Shown: positions 41,753 to 50,586 of the stretch, piece after piece
How the letters are laid out: each line of letters opens with the position of its first letter
Position numbering within the stretch: the first letter of the stretch is position 1
Origin: Opitutus sp. GAS368
GTDB lineage: Bacteria; Verrucomicrobiota; Verrucomicrobiia; Opitutales; Opitutaceae
Length of the DNA stretch: 64,000 nt
Direction: 5' to 3'
Assembly (NCBI RefSeq): GCF_900104925.1
Contig: NZ_LT629735.1
Coordinates: 1,272,291-1,336,290 of the forward strand
Made by a program: the position numbers and the translations under genes
The notes under the pieces: generated by a model
The model's input: the letters and a program-made list of their open reading frames with translations, nothing else
Databases searched by the model: none
Told to the model about the DNA's origin: nothing

Positions 41753-43216
41753 TTAGCGCCGGCCGCCGCGCATCAGGCGGCTCTTCGGCTTCTCAGGCGC
41801 GGCCTGCGGCATGCCGCCGCCGTCGAAGATGCCCGAGTAGGTGTAGTTGAAGCCCTCGACCTTCTTCCACTCGATGCTCATGCCGATAAAGCGCTCGATG
41901 CTGCGCGCGTCGCGCCAGGTTTCCTCGGTGACGAGGGTGAAGGCGTCGCCGGTCTTCTGCGCGCGGCCGGTGCGGCCGATGCGGTGGACGTAGTCCTCGG
42001 GATTCTCCGGGACGTCGAAGTTGATGACGTGCGACACGTCCGCGATGTCGAGGCCGCGGGCGGCGATGTCGGTGGCGACCAGCACCTCGTGCTTGCCGGA
42101 CTTGAAGCCCTTGAGCGCGTCGACGCGCTCCTGCTGGCTGCGGTCGGAGTGCATGACGGCGCAGGTGTGCCCGGCCTGCTTGAGGCGGCTGGCGACGTAG
42201 TCGGCGCCGCTCTTGGTGCGCGAGAAGATGATGACGCTGTGGTATTGGGTCTGCTCAAGCAGGTGCGCGAGAAGCTCGAACTTCTGGGCCTGCACCACGG
42301 GATAAAACGCGTGCGAGATGGTCTCGGCGGTCGAGCGCTCGCGGCTGACGGAAATCTTGAACGGATCGCGCAGCGCCCACGCGGCGAGCTGCTCGATCTC
42401 GGGCGGCAGCGTGGCGGTGAAGAACAGCGTCTGGCGCGACTTCGGCACCTTGGCCACGATGCGCTTCACGTCGGGGAGGAAGCCCATGTCGAGCATGCGG
42501 TCCACCTCGTCGAGGACGAGCGTCTGGACCTGGTCGAGCTTGATCTCGCCCTGTTCCATGAAGTCGAGGAGCCGGCCCGGGGTGGCGACGAGGATATCCA
42601 TGCCGTGCGCCAGGTCCTCGCGCTGCTTGCCGTAGCCGACGCCGCCGTAGATGACGGTCGTGCGCAGGTCGGTGAACTTGGAATATTCCTTGAACGACTC
42701 CTCGACCTGCAGCGCGAGCTCGCGGGTGGGCTCAAGCACGAGGCAGCGGATCGGGCCGTGCGTGCCGAGCCGCTGGAGGATCGGCAGCGAGAAGGCCGCG
42801 GTCTTGCCGGTGCCGGTCTGGGCGGAGCCGATGACGTCCTTGCCGCTGAGCACGACCGGGATGGCCTGGGCCTGGATGGGTGTCGGGGTCTCGTAACCTT
42901 TCTTCTGCACGGCGTAGGCGATGCGGTCGCCGAGTCCGAGCGCGGTGAAAGGCGTGTCCATCTTCGGCACCTCGGGCAGCGGCTTGGCGGCCTGGGCGGC
43001 GCGCGGCGCATGGGCAGCGGGCCTGACCGGGGCGTGGGTCGGCGCGGCCGGCCGGGGCGCCTCGGAACGGGGGGCATGACCGCCCCGTTTGTCGTGGCGG
43101 GGTTGGGCGCCTTTGGGCGCGGGCCGGTTGGACTTGGGGTGGGCCGGTTTGGTTTCGGGGCGCTTGGCGTCCGCGGTGAAGGTCTGCCGGATCTTGGAAA
43201 TTAACTTACGTAGCAT
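41753..43216 (-). CDS. DEAD-box ATP-dependent RNA helicase (RhlE-like)
   Basis: 487-aa helicase. After a basic Pro/Ala/Lys/His-rich linker (about 12-85) comes the two-domain core with all motifs: Q motif (GYETPTPIQAQAIP), AQTGTGKT, PTRELALQ, ATPGRLLD, DEVD in place of DEAD (VLDEVDRMLDMGF), TATLP, and HRIGRTGRA. DEVD instead of DEAD is a known tolerated variant. Likely roles are ribosome assembly or RNA decay. ATG at 43216 is used because the N-terminal basic segment starts there. Confidence 0.94.
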   Translation of the reverse strand: MLRKLISKIRQTFTADAKRPETKPAHPKSNRPAPKGAQPRHDKRGGHAPRSEAPRPAAPTHAPVRPAAHAPRAAQAAKPLPEVPKMDTPFTALGLGDRIAYAVQKKGYETPTPIQAQAIPVVLSGKDVIGSAQTGTGKTAAFSLPILQRLGTHGPIRCLVLEPTRELALQVEESFKEYSKFTDLRTTVIYGGVGYGKQREDLAHGMDILVATPGRLLDFMEQGEIKLDQVQTLVLDEVDRMLDMGFLPDVKRIVAKVPKSRQTLFFTATLPPEIEQLAAWALRDPFKISVSRERSTAETISHAFYPVVQAQKFELLAHLLEQTQYHSVIIFSRTKSGADYVASRLKQAGHTCAVMHSDRSQQERVDALKGFKSGKHEVLVATDIAARGLDIADVSHVINFDVPENPEDYVHRIGRTGRAQKTGDAFTLVTEETWRDARSIERFIGMSIEWKKVEGFNYTYSGIFDGGGMPQAAPEKPKSRLMRGGRR

Positions 43217-43291
43217 GGAATAGTAGGCCTTGGTATCAGGGCCCACTGCCCGCATTGCAATCCCACATCTCGACCCGGCAAACCCGGAAAC

Positions 43292-43705
43292 TCAAAGGGC
43301 GGCTTTGATCTTGTCCAAGATGGACATAGACAGGGTTTCGTCGCCGAAAACCCCGACGCGGATGATCACCTTGGTGGAACGGTCCGTCACCTTCTCGAGC
43401 CTGACCTCGACTTTTTTATCAAGCGCGGTGCGGGAAACGAGCTGGGCGTCGACGCTGCTCTTCTGGTTGCTGATGTTGGCAAACTCCAGCTGGGTGAGCG
43501 CCTTTTGCGATGCGGTGAAGACGGCATCGATATTGTTGCCCAGATTGGCCTCGAGCTGGCCTCGATACCAAGCCACCCCGGTGCCCGCGGCACCCGCGGC
43601 CACAACGGCGAAACAGCCGGTCAGGCCGGTGGCCGCCAGGGCCAGCCCGAGAGCAACCAAGAGAACACGAACGGATCCATGGGCAGACTGAATGGAATGT
43701 TTCAT
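43292..43705 (-). CDS. DUF3568 family lipoprotein
   Basis: 137-aa small exported protein with a lipoprotein signal ending LAATGLTGC. The mature part starts CFAVVAAGAAGTGVAWYRGQL and contains FTASQKALTQLEF and VFGDETLSMSILDKI, matching DUF3568. Members are small envelope lipoproteins of unknown role. The gene stands alone; the upstream region to 43843 holds a possible TTGACC element facing the GNAT gene. Confidence 0.85.
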   Translation of the reverse strand: MKHSIQSAHGSVRVLLVALGLALAATGLTGCFAVVAAGAAGTGVAWYRGQLEANLGNNIDAVFTASQKALTQLEFANISNQKSSVDAQLVSRTALDKKVEVRLEKVTDRSTKVIIRVGVFGDETLSMSILDKIKAAL

Positions 43706-43843
43706 AGCTCAACTCAGACCGGGTCGGCCAGGATTTGCTCCGAAAATATTCCCGGACTGTTGACCTGTTTTTTACGGGCGGTGCAGTGGTCCGCCCTCGT
43801 TCATGCACTCGCCTTTGCCGCCCCGGTGCCTATGTCAGTGCCC

Positions 43844-44317
43844 ATGCCTTGCTTCCTCCGCTCCGCCACTGCCGCCGACGTCCCGCTGATCCTCGACCTC
43901 ATCCGCGGCTTGGCGGTCTACGAAAAACTCGCGCACGAAGTCGTCGCCACCGAGGACGCCCTGCGTCGCACGCTCTTCGGTTCGCCGCCGGCCGCGCAGG
44001 TTGTGATCGCCGAGGTCGACGGCCAACCCGCGGGCTTCGCGCTTTATTTTTTCAACTACTCCACCTTCCTCGCCAAGCCCGGCCTCTATCTCGAGGACTT
44101 GTTCGTTAAACCGGAATTCCGCGGCGGCGGCACCGGCAAGGCGCTCCTCCTGCACCTCGCGAAGATCGCCAACGCCCGCGGGTGCGGCCGCATGGAGTGG
44201 TCCGTCCTCGACTGGAACGAGCCGGCGATCAAATTCTACGAGGCCCTCGGGGCCCGCCGGATGAAGGAATGGCAGATCTGCCGGCTTACCGGACCGGCGC
44301 TCACTCAGTATGCCTGA
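43844..44317 (+). CDS. GNAT acetyltransferase, diamine (SSAT)-like
   Basis: 157-aa acetyl-CoA-dependent N-acetyltransferase. Residues about 5-30 show LRSATAADVPLILDLIRGLAVYEK; the middle shows YLEDLFVKPEFRGGGTGKALL with the acetyl-CoA pyrophosphate loop R-G-G-G-T-G; the end has VLDWNEPAIKFYEALGA, identical in style to spermidine/spermine and thialysine acetyltransferases. ATG at 43844 or 43832 both fit (4 residues apart). The acceptor may be a polyamine or a lysine analogue. Confidence 0.88.
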   Translation: MPCFLRSATAADVPLILDLIRGLAVYEKLAHEVVATEDALRRTLFGSPPAAQVVIAEVDGQPAGFALYFFNYSTFLAKPGLYLEDLFVKPEFRGGGTGKALLLHLAKIANARGCGRMEWSVLDWNEPAIKFYEALGARRMKEWQICRLTGPALTQYA

Positions 44318-44346
44318 GGTCGCTTGCGCGACATCGCCGACCCAAG

Positions 44347-44502
44347 GTGATCGGCAAACCGGTGCAGCGCCTGGGCAGGACCGCGCTGACGCCCGGCAGC
44401 TTTCCTCCCGCGGCGATGATCTGCTCTGCGCGCTCGCCCGGTGACCGCGTGAAGATCGCCGGCCACGCTGTCCTCTACCTGCGCGGCGCAATCGAGGTTT
44501 GA
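44347..44502 (+). pseudogene. Remnant of a phzF-family gene, C-terminal fragment only
   Basis: Translation from 44347 gives LGRTALT and later PGDRVKIAGHAVLYLRGAIEV up to a stop at 44500-44502, the typical C-terminus of PhzF/YHI9-type isomerases. The missing middle, QLSSRGDDLLCALA, appears in another frame at 44397-44438, so at least two frameshifts separate the pieces. Only about 50 codons remain; nothing of the N-terminal two thirds is present because the intact GNAT gene ends at 44317. A decayed, non-functional gene. Confidence 0.75.
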
Positions 44503-44528
44503 GTCGGGATTTTAACGGAAAATCACCC

Positions 44529-44556
44529 AGGCGGTCCGATTGGGCCGCCTTTTTTC
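44529..44556 (+). terminator. Rho-independent terminator
   Basis: AGGCGGTCC-GATT-GGGCCGCCT (9-bp stem with one G-T pair) followed by a T-run. It sits 27 bases after the phzF remnant, perhaps once its terminator, and now ends the GNAT transcript. Confidence 0.88.
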
Positions 44557-44584
44557 ATCCCGGTTTTCCCGCTTTCGGGAAAAT

Positions 44585-44624
44585 TGTGTTGGTCACAGAA
44601 TCGTAACATGGCAACTGTGCTGGT
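44585..44624 (+). promoter_or_regulatory. Direct repeat upstream of the MocR-type gene
   Basis: TGTGTTGGT (44585-44593) and TGTGCTGGT (44616-44624) are spaced 31 bases start to start, close to three helix turns, 75 bases before the regulator's start. MocR/GabR/PdxR regulators are known to bind direct repeats in their own promoters. Candidate only. Confidence 0.35.
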
Positions 44625-44698
44625 TTCAATTAAACCACGCTGCTGCTGCCGTGTTCCAGCGGTTTCCGCTACCTTCTGCCCGTCCCTTTCTCCACGCC

Positions 44699-46165
44699 AT
44701 GATCCAAACGCTGCCCTCGCCCCTCGCGAAGCCGGTTGAAACCCCGCTGTCGCAGCCGCTCTACGCCGAGCTGGCCACCTCCCTCCAGTCGCTCATCGAG
44801 CAGGGCACGCTGCGCCCGGGCCATCGCGTGCCGTCCGTCCGCCGCATGTCGCTCCAGCGCGGCGTCAGCATCGCCACGGTGCTGCAGGCCTATACGGTGC
44901 TGGAAAATCGCGGCTACCTGGAGGCTCGGCCGCAATCGGGCTACTACGTCCGCCCGCGCCCGCCATTCCTCAGCCCCGAGCCGCGCATGGCCAAGCCCAT
45001 GGCTAAGCCGGCCTACGTCGGCGTGAAGGATCTCACGACCGCGATCATGGAGCGCTCGGTCGACCATGATTACATCCCCTTCGGCGCCGCCTGCCCGCAC
45101 CACAGCCTGTTTCCGAACAAGAAGCTCGCGCGCCTGCTCGGCTCCGTCGCCCGCCGCGACCCCACGCTCATCAGCCGCGAGAGCATGAACTGGGGTTACG
45201 AGCCGCTCACCCGCGAGATCTCCCGCCGCTACCTGCAAGGCGGAGTGCCGCTTGCACACGACGAGCTGGTCGTCACCATCGGCTGCTCCGAGGCCCTCAA
45301 CCTCTGCCTGCGCGCGGTCACCAAGCCGGGCGACACCGTCGCCATCGAGACGCCCGCCTACTTCGGTTTCCTCGAGATGATCGAGAGCCTCAACCTCCGC
45401 GCCCTCGAGATCCCGACCTCCTCCCGAGAGGGCATCTGCCTCGACGAGCTGCGCGACGCCATCGAGCAGAACGACGTCAAGGTCGTGCTCGTGATGCCGA
45501 ACTTCCACAACCCGCTCGGCAGCCTCATGCCCGATGAGAAGAAGCAGCGGCTCTACGACCTGCTCTGCGAATACGACCTGCCCGCCATCGAGGACGACGT
45601 TTACGCCGACACGCACTGCGGCGACTTCCGGCCCAAGCCGCTCAAGGCCTGGGACAAGGACGGCCGCGTGATGCTCTGCTCCTCCTTCGGCAAGACCCTC
45701 GCCCCGAGCTTCCGCATCGGCTGGACCGCGCCCGGCCGCTACCTCGAACGCGTGCGCCGGCTCAAGTTCACCAACACCATGGGCACGCCCGTGGTGCTGC
45801 AGAAGACCATCGCCGAGTTCCTGCGCGACGGCGGCTACGACCACCACCTGCGCACGCTCCGCCGCGCCTACCACCAGCAGCTGCACCAGTTCGCCCAGTC
45901 CATGCAGCGCTACTTCCCGGAGGGCACGCGCTACAGCCGGCCGCAGGGCGGCAACGTCATCTGGGTCGAGCTCCCCGCGAAGGTCGATACGCTCAAGCTC
46001 CACCACGAGGCGCTCAAGCACCGCATCAACACCGCGCCCGGCGCGCTGTTCTCGGTGAAGAACCGCTACAACAACTGCCTGCGCATGAGCTGCGGCTTGC
46101 CGTGGTCCGACGAGATCGAGGCCGCGCTCAAGACGCTCGGCGACCTGATCAAAAAACAGCTCTGA
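44699..46165 (+). CDS. MocR-type regulator: GntR DNA-binding domain fused to class I aminotransferase
   Basis: 488-aa chimera. A GntR winged helix (about 15-85; PLYAELATSLQSLIEQGTLRPGHRVPSVRRMSLQRGVS) is joined to an aminotransferase fold (about 115-485). The PLP site keeps IGCSEALNL, MPNFHNPLGS, IEDDVYADTHC and the Schiff-base Lys in CSSFGKTLAPSFRIGW. In known members PLP or its adduct acts as effector for genes of PLP, GABA or amino-acid metabolism. Targets here are unknown; the DJ-1/PfpI gene follows after 205 bases. Upstream direct repeats may be its own operator. Confidence 0.93.
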   Translation: MIQTLPSPLAKPVETPLSQPLYAELATSLQSLIEQGTLRPGHRVPSVRRMSLQRGVSIATVLQAYTVLENRGYLEARPQSGYYVRPRPPFLSPEPRMAKPMAKPAYVGVKDLTTAIMERSVDHDYIPFGAACPHHSLFPNKKLARLLGSVARRDPTLISRESMNWGYEPLTREISRRYLQGGVPLAHDELVVTIGCSEALNLCLRAVTKPGDTVAIETPAYFGFLEMIESLNLRALEIPTSSREGICLDELRDAIEQNDVKVVLVMPNFHNPLGSLMPDEKKQRLYDLLCEYDLPAIEDDVYADTHCGDFRPKPLKAWDKDGRVMLCSSFGKTLAPSFRIGWTAPGRYLERVRRLKFTNTMGTPVVLQKTIAEFLRDGGYDHHLRTLRRAYHQQLHQFAQSMQRYFPEGTRYSRPQGGNVIWVELPAKVDTLKLHHEALKHRINTAPGALFSVKNRYNNCLRMSCGLPWSDEIEAALKTLGDLIKKQL

Positions 46166-46370
46166 GCGTGCGAATTCACCGCCCGCTTTCCGCCGTTTAC
46201 CGCGCCGAAGCACCTCCGGAGCGTAGGCGGGTTGGCCGACCGGCCAATACTCCGATTCTTATTTCCGATTATCTTCCCGCGATGACCGCCCCCGCCCGCA
46301 GAGAACACCGCGTCCCGCCCGGTAGCGACACCCGCGCGGGTTTTTGCTGTCGGCAGGCGGACAGACGGCC

Positions 46371-46973
46371 ATGAAACGCCACGTTGCCATTCTCATCTTT
46401 CCCGAGGTCGAAGTGCTCGACTTCGCCGGACCCTTCGAGGTCTTCGCCGTCGCCAACGAGCTGACGGGATTCGAGACGTTCCACACGTTCACCGTCGCCG
46501 AGCTGCCGGGCAGCATCCGCGCCCGGAACGGCCTGAAGGTCGTGCCCGACTTCACCTTGGAGACGGCCCCGCCGCCGGACATTCTCGTCGTGCCGGGCGG
46601 CGCCGGCACCCGTCCTTTGCTGAAGAAACCCACGGTGCTTGAATGGATCCGCCAGCGGGCGCGCAAGGCCGAGGTCGTCGCCTCTGTCTGCACCGGCTCG
46701 CTGGTGCTGGCCCAGGCCGGCCTGCTGAACAATCTCCGCGCCACGACCCACCACGAGAATTTCGCCGAATTGGCCGCCCTCGCCCCCAACACCGACCTGG
46801 TCGAGGACACCCGCTTCACCGACAACGGCCAGGTCCTGACCTCCGCCGGCATCTCCGCCGGCATCGACCTGTCGCTGCACATCGTCGCCCGGCTGCTGGG
46901 CGAAGCCGCCGCCACCCGGACCGCCCGCTACATGGAATACCATTGGCTCAACGATACAGGCGTCGCCCGCTGA
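46371..46973 (+). CDS. DJ-1/PfpI-family protein (isonitrile-hydratase-like)
   Basis: 200-aa class I glutamine-amidotransferase-like protein. The start is HVAILIFPEVEVLDFAGPFEVFAVA; the nucleophile elbow ASVCTGSLVLAQAGLL carries the conserved Cys. The C-terminal ILVVPGGAG and TSAGISAGIDLSLHIVARLLG are typical of the branch that also forms the N-terminal part of FtrA-type AraC regulators. It lacks a helix-turn-helix, so it is the enzyme-like form. The stop at 46973 is followed 14 bases later by the transporter start. Confidence 0.9.
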   Translation: MKRHVAILIFPEVEVLDFAGPFEVFAVANELTGFETFHTFTVAELPGSIRARNGLKVVPDFTLETAPPPDILVVPGGAGTRPLLKKPTVLEWIRQRARKAEVVASVCTGSLVLAQAGLLNNLRATTHHENFAELAALAPNTDLVEDTRFTDNGQVLTSAGISAGIDLSLHIVARLLGEAAATRTARYMEYHWLNDTGVAR

Positions 46974-46987
46974 ACCCCATCTCTTTT

Positions 46988-47986
46988 GTGACCACGCCCA
47001 CCAATCATCCCACCAAGACCGCCCTCATCGCCGGCTTTGCCGCCATCTATCTCATCTGGGGTTCCACCTACCTCGGTATCCGCATCGCCGTGGAGACGAT
47101 GCCGCCGTTCCTGATGGCGGGTGTCCGCTTTCTCGTTGCCGGCGGGATCGTCGCCGCGTTCATCGCCTTCACCAAGGGCTTCCGCGCCACGCGCAAGCAG
47201 TGGCGCGACAACGCCATCACCGGCGGCTTCCTCTGCCTCGGCGGCAACGGCCTCGTGTCGTGGTCCGAGCAGAAGATCCCCTCGGGCATCGCCACCCTCA
47301 TCATCTCCGCCGGCCCGGTATTCATTGTCCTGATGGACTGGGCCGTCCACGCCTTTTTCAAGGACGGCAAGCGCGGCACGAAGCCGGCGGCGCTCACTTT
47401 CGTCGGCCTGGCCCTGGGCATTGTCGGCCTGACGATTCTGGTCGGCCCCGACGTGCTGGCGACCGGCGTCGGCAGCCTCGACCCTTGGCGTGTGCTCGGG
47501 CTGCTGGCGGCGACACTCCTCTGGGGCGTCGGCATGCTCTACATGCGCTACGCGTCCGGCCCCGCCGAGCCCTTTACCGCTTCGGGCATTCAGATGCTCT
47601 GCGGCAGCGGCTGGCTCCTGCTCGCCAGCGTGGCCAGCGGCGAACTTTTGCATTTCACTCCTGCCGCCATCACCGGCCGCTCGGTCTTTGCCTGGTCTTA
47701 CCTCGTCGTCTTCGGCTCACTGATCGGGTTCAGCACTTTCACCTGGTTGATGAAGCACAGCACCCCGGCGCGCGTCAGCACCTACGCCTACGTCAACCCG
47801 GTCGTCGCCGTGTTCCTCGGCTGGTTCGTGCTGCACGAGCCCGTCTCGCCCCGCATCTTTGTCGCGGCCGGCGTGATCATCGCCGGCGTGGCGGTCATCA
47901 CCATCGCGAAAAACAAGAAAACCGTCCCGGCTCCCCCGCGCCCGGTGGTCGCCGCCTGTCCCGCCCCGGCGGCCGAAACCCGCTGA
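46988..47986 (+). CDS. EamA/DMT-superfamily transporter
   Basis: About 332 aa from a GTG start at 46988. Ten hydrophobic helices fall in two EamA repeats (first about 10-135, second about 165-310), with IYLIWGSTYLGIRIAVETMPPFLMAGVRF at the start and TYAYVNPVVAVFLGWFVLHEP at the end, both typical of YedA/RhaT-like drug/metabolite exporters. It probably exports an amino acid or small metabolite. It lies 14 bases after the DJ-1/PfpI gene, so the two are co-transcribed. Confidence 0.9.
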   Translation: MTTPTNHPTKTALIAGFAAIYLIWGSTYLGIRIAVETMPPFLMAGVRFLVAGGIVAAFIAFTKGFRATRKQWRDNAITGGFLCLGGNGLVSWSEQKIPSGIATLIISAGPVFIVLMDWAVHAFFKDGKRGTKPAALTFVGLALGIVGLTILVGPDVLATGVGSLDPWRVLGLLAATLLWGVGMLYMRYASGPAEPFTASGIQMLCGSGWLLLASVASGELLHFTPAAITGRSVFAWSYLVVFGSLIGFSTFTWLMKHSTPARVSTYAYVNPVVAVFLGWFVLHEPVSPRIFVAAGVIIAGVAVITIAKNKKTVPAPPRPVVAACPAPAAETR

Positions 47987-48096
47987 TCCGGCAACGGCAC
48001 CGGCCGCGCCTTTCTCCACCGATCGGGACCGGCCGCATTGGGATTGAAGCCGCCGCCCGCGCGGCCTAGTAGTCCCTCCACGGGCCATGCACCACC

Positions 48097-50511
48097 ATGT
48101 CCACCCCCAACGATTCCTCGCCCGCGGGCGAGCCCGCCGCGCAGTCTTCCGCTGACGCTTATTATCCCGCCAAATTCAAACAGCTTGAGCTGGCCGCCCT
48201 GCACGCGCGGCGCCAGACGCTCAAGGGCGTGCCGCCGGAGAAACACGGCGCCCCGCCCGCGGAATTCCCACCCGACACCGTCGGCTTCGCGCTATCCGGC
48301 GGCGGCATTCGCAGCGCCACATTCTGCCTCGGCGTGTTCCAGGCCCTCGCCCGGAAAAAACTTCTCGGCCAGATTGATTTCCTTTCGACCGTCTCCGGCG
48401 GCGGCTACTTCGGCAGCTTCTACGGCGCGTGGTTGAACCGCGGTCGCGCGGAAAAGCAACCCGACGCCAGCTGGCTCAAATCAAATGTGTTCTTCTGGCA
48501 TCGCGACCTGCGCCAGTCCGCGCCGGTCGCCGGCCACTTTGGAAAAGTTGAAGGCGCCCTCGCCGATTCCGACTCGTTCGAGGTTTCCTGGCTCCGCCAA
48601 AACGGCCGCTACCTCATGCCGAACGGCTCGGGCGACGCGCTGCTCGCCGCCGCCGCCACGCTCCGCAACTGGCTCTCCATCCAGTTTGTCCTCGCGGTGT
48701 TTCTCACCATGATTTTCTGCCTGGTCAGCCTGGTCGACCGGAAGCCGCCCGAGCCGCCGCCCGTCGGGCTCGACTGGTGTGGCCAGCTGGTCAAGATACC
48801 CATCCAGTGGAGCCCGTGGTTCTGGACCGTGCTGCCGCCGCTCGCGCTCGGGATCATGGTCGGTGCGCTGTATTGGGTGCCGAGCCTCAGTGGCGACGCC
48901 CGCAACCGCTATACGCGCTGGCTGAAGAACTGCCTCATTGCCGTGCTTGGCCTGGCGGGCCTGGCACTGCTCGACACCGCCGGTGCCACCATCTGGGACG
49001 ACAGGCACGCCTTGAAGGACGCTTATTGCGCGTGGGCCGTAAGGGCCGGCGGAGTCGGCGCCGTGCTCCTGCTCTTTGCCGGCAAGGCTCGCGATTTCCT
49101 CACGAAGCTGGTTTCCCAAAAGGAAAAGATCAGCGTGCGCCTGGACTGGCTGGCCTCGGTCGCCGCCCTCGGGCTCGCGATCCTCTGGCTGACCACCCTC
49201 GATACCGCCGCGCACGCCCTGATGGACCGATGGCCCCGGAGCCTCTATGTCCTCACCGTCCTGGCCCTCCTCGGCGGATTGCAGCTCGGGTTCCTGAACC
49301 TCTCCTCACAGGCCAATCTGTATGGCGCCCGCCTGACCCGGGCCTATCTCGGCGCCTCGAATCCCCGGCGGCGGAACCTCGACGAGCAGGGCATCACCGA
49401 GACCATCCCCGGCGACGTCGTGCCTTATGAAACCTATGCGCCCGAGGAGGTCGGCGGTCCGCTCCATCTGATCAACGTCACGGTGAACGAAACCCAGGAC
49501 GGTCGCAGCAAGACGGAGCAGATGGACCGCCAGGGCTTCAACCTTGCGATCGGACCCGTGGGCCTTTCCGCGGCGGTGCGGCACCATGCGCTTTGGATGG
49601 CGGACGACGGCAAGCCGCGCGCCGCCGTCCAGCCCGTCGACAACGGCAGCGAATTCCATTGCCTCGGCGGCACCGGCCTCAAATCCCACAAGATCGAGCA
49701 GAAGGAACTCGGCCAGTGGATCGGCATCTCGGGCGCGGCGGTCAGCACCGCGCTGGGCGCCCGCACGAGTCCCGGCCTGAGTTTTCTCTGCGGCTTCTTC
49801 AACGTCCGCCTCGGCTGGTGGTGGGATAGCGGCGTCATCCCGGCCGCGCGCCACGCGAGCCTCCCGGCGCGCGTGACGGATTTTCTCCTGCATTTGCCCG
49901 GCTTCCTGTTCCCCATGCAGTCGCAGTTGCTCAATGAGTTTCAGGCGCGCTTCTACGGCTCCGCCCGGCGGCATTGGTATCTCACCGACGGCGGTCACTT
50001 CGAGAACACCGCCGCCTACGAACTCCTCCGCCGCCGGCTGCCCTTCATCGTCATCTGCGACGACGGGGGCGATGCGGAACGCCAGATGGATGATTTCGCC
50101 AACCTCGTCCGCAAGGCCCGGCTCGACTTCAATGCCGAGATCACGGTGCTCCCGCCCAAGCCGGTCGGCAAACCGTCGGCTGTGCAACCCGGCTCGCTGA
50201 CCGAGGTCATGGACATCGACGGGAAAACCGGCTTCTCCGCCACCGGTGCCCTGCTCGCCCGCGCCGTGTTCCAGGACAACGGACAGGAATCCCTCCTTCT
50301 CCTGCTCAAGCCGACCGTCACGGGCACCGAACCGATGGACATCCTTAACTACCACGCGGCGCACCGGGAATTTCCCCAGGAAACGACCGCCGACCAGTTC
50401 TTCGACGAGGCGCAATGGGAGAGCTACCGCAAGCTCGGCGAGATCACCGCGGCGGGAATTTTCGCCCGCGTGGAGCCCGGCCGGCCGTGGCGGGCGGCAT
50501 TCACCGCCTGA
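48097..50511 (+). CDS. Patatin-like phospholipase with inserted membrane domain
   Basis: 804-aa protein. The oxyanion loop is ALSGGGIRSATFCLGVFQAL (Gly68-70), the nucleophile is Ser100 in STVSGGGYFGS, and the catalytic Asp is Asp631 in LTDGGHFENTAAYELLRRR. About 500 residues separate the Ser and Asp motifs, far more than in ordinary patatins. The insert (about 190-410) holds five or six transmembrane segments (for example WTVLPPLALGIMVGALYWV). The enzyme is thus probably an inner-membrane acyl hydrolase. It stands between the EamA transporter and the BamE-like lipoprotein, 75 bases before the latter. Confidence 0.87.
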   Translation: MSTPNDSSPAGEPAAQSSADAYYPAKFKQLELAALHARRQTLKGVPPEKHGAPPAEFPPDTVGFALSGGGIRSATFCLGVFQALARKKLLGQIDFLSTVSGGGYFGSFYGAWLNRGRAEKQPDASWLKSNVFFWHRDLRQSAPVAGHFGKVEGALADSDSFEVSWLRQNGRYLMPNGSGDALLAAAATLRNWLSIQFVLAVFLTMIFCLVSLVDRKPPEPPPVGLDWCGQLVKIPIQWSPWFWTVLPPLALGIMVGALYWVPSLSGDARNRYTRWLKNCLIAVLGLAGLALLDTAGATIWDDRHALKDAYCAWAVRAGGVGAVLLLFAGKARDFLTKLVSQKEKISVRLDWLASVAALGLAILWLTTLDTAAHALMDRWPRSLYVLTVLALLGGLQLGFLNLSSQANLYGARLTRAYLGASNPRRRNLDEQGITETIPGDVVPYETYAPEEVGGPLHLINVTVNETQDGRSKTEQMDRQGFNLAIGPVGLSAAVRHHALWMADDGKPRAAVQPVDNGSEFHCLGGTGLKSHKIEQKELGQWIGISGAAVSTALGARTSPGLSFLCGFFNVRLGWWWDSGVIPAARHASLPARVTDFLLHLPGFLFPMQSQLLNEFQARFYGSARRHWYLTDGGHFENTAAYELLRRRLPFIVICDDGGDAERQMDDFANLVRKARLDFNAEITVLPPKPVGKPSAVQPGSLTEVMDIDGKTGFSATGALLARAVFQDNGQESLLLLLKPTVTGTEPMDILNYHAAHREFPQETTADQFFDEAQWESYRKLGEITAAGIFARVEPGRPWRAAFTA

Positions 50512-50586
50512 CCCATCACCGGGCATGAAGCAGCGCTGGTTTTTCCGTGAAACCCGGTTAGATTGCCGGGGTCTACCCCTTCCATC

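Noticed and set aside
41312-43204. 630-codon plus-strand frame over the helicase gene
   Set aside because: Antisense to an intact DEAD-box helicase with all motifs; no signal of its own.
46328-46345. Short C/G hairpin followed by T before the DJ-1/PfpI gene
   Set aside because: The stem is only four or five base pairs with an unfavourable loop, and it lies just upstream of a gene rather than after one; too weak to call a terminator.
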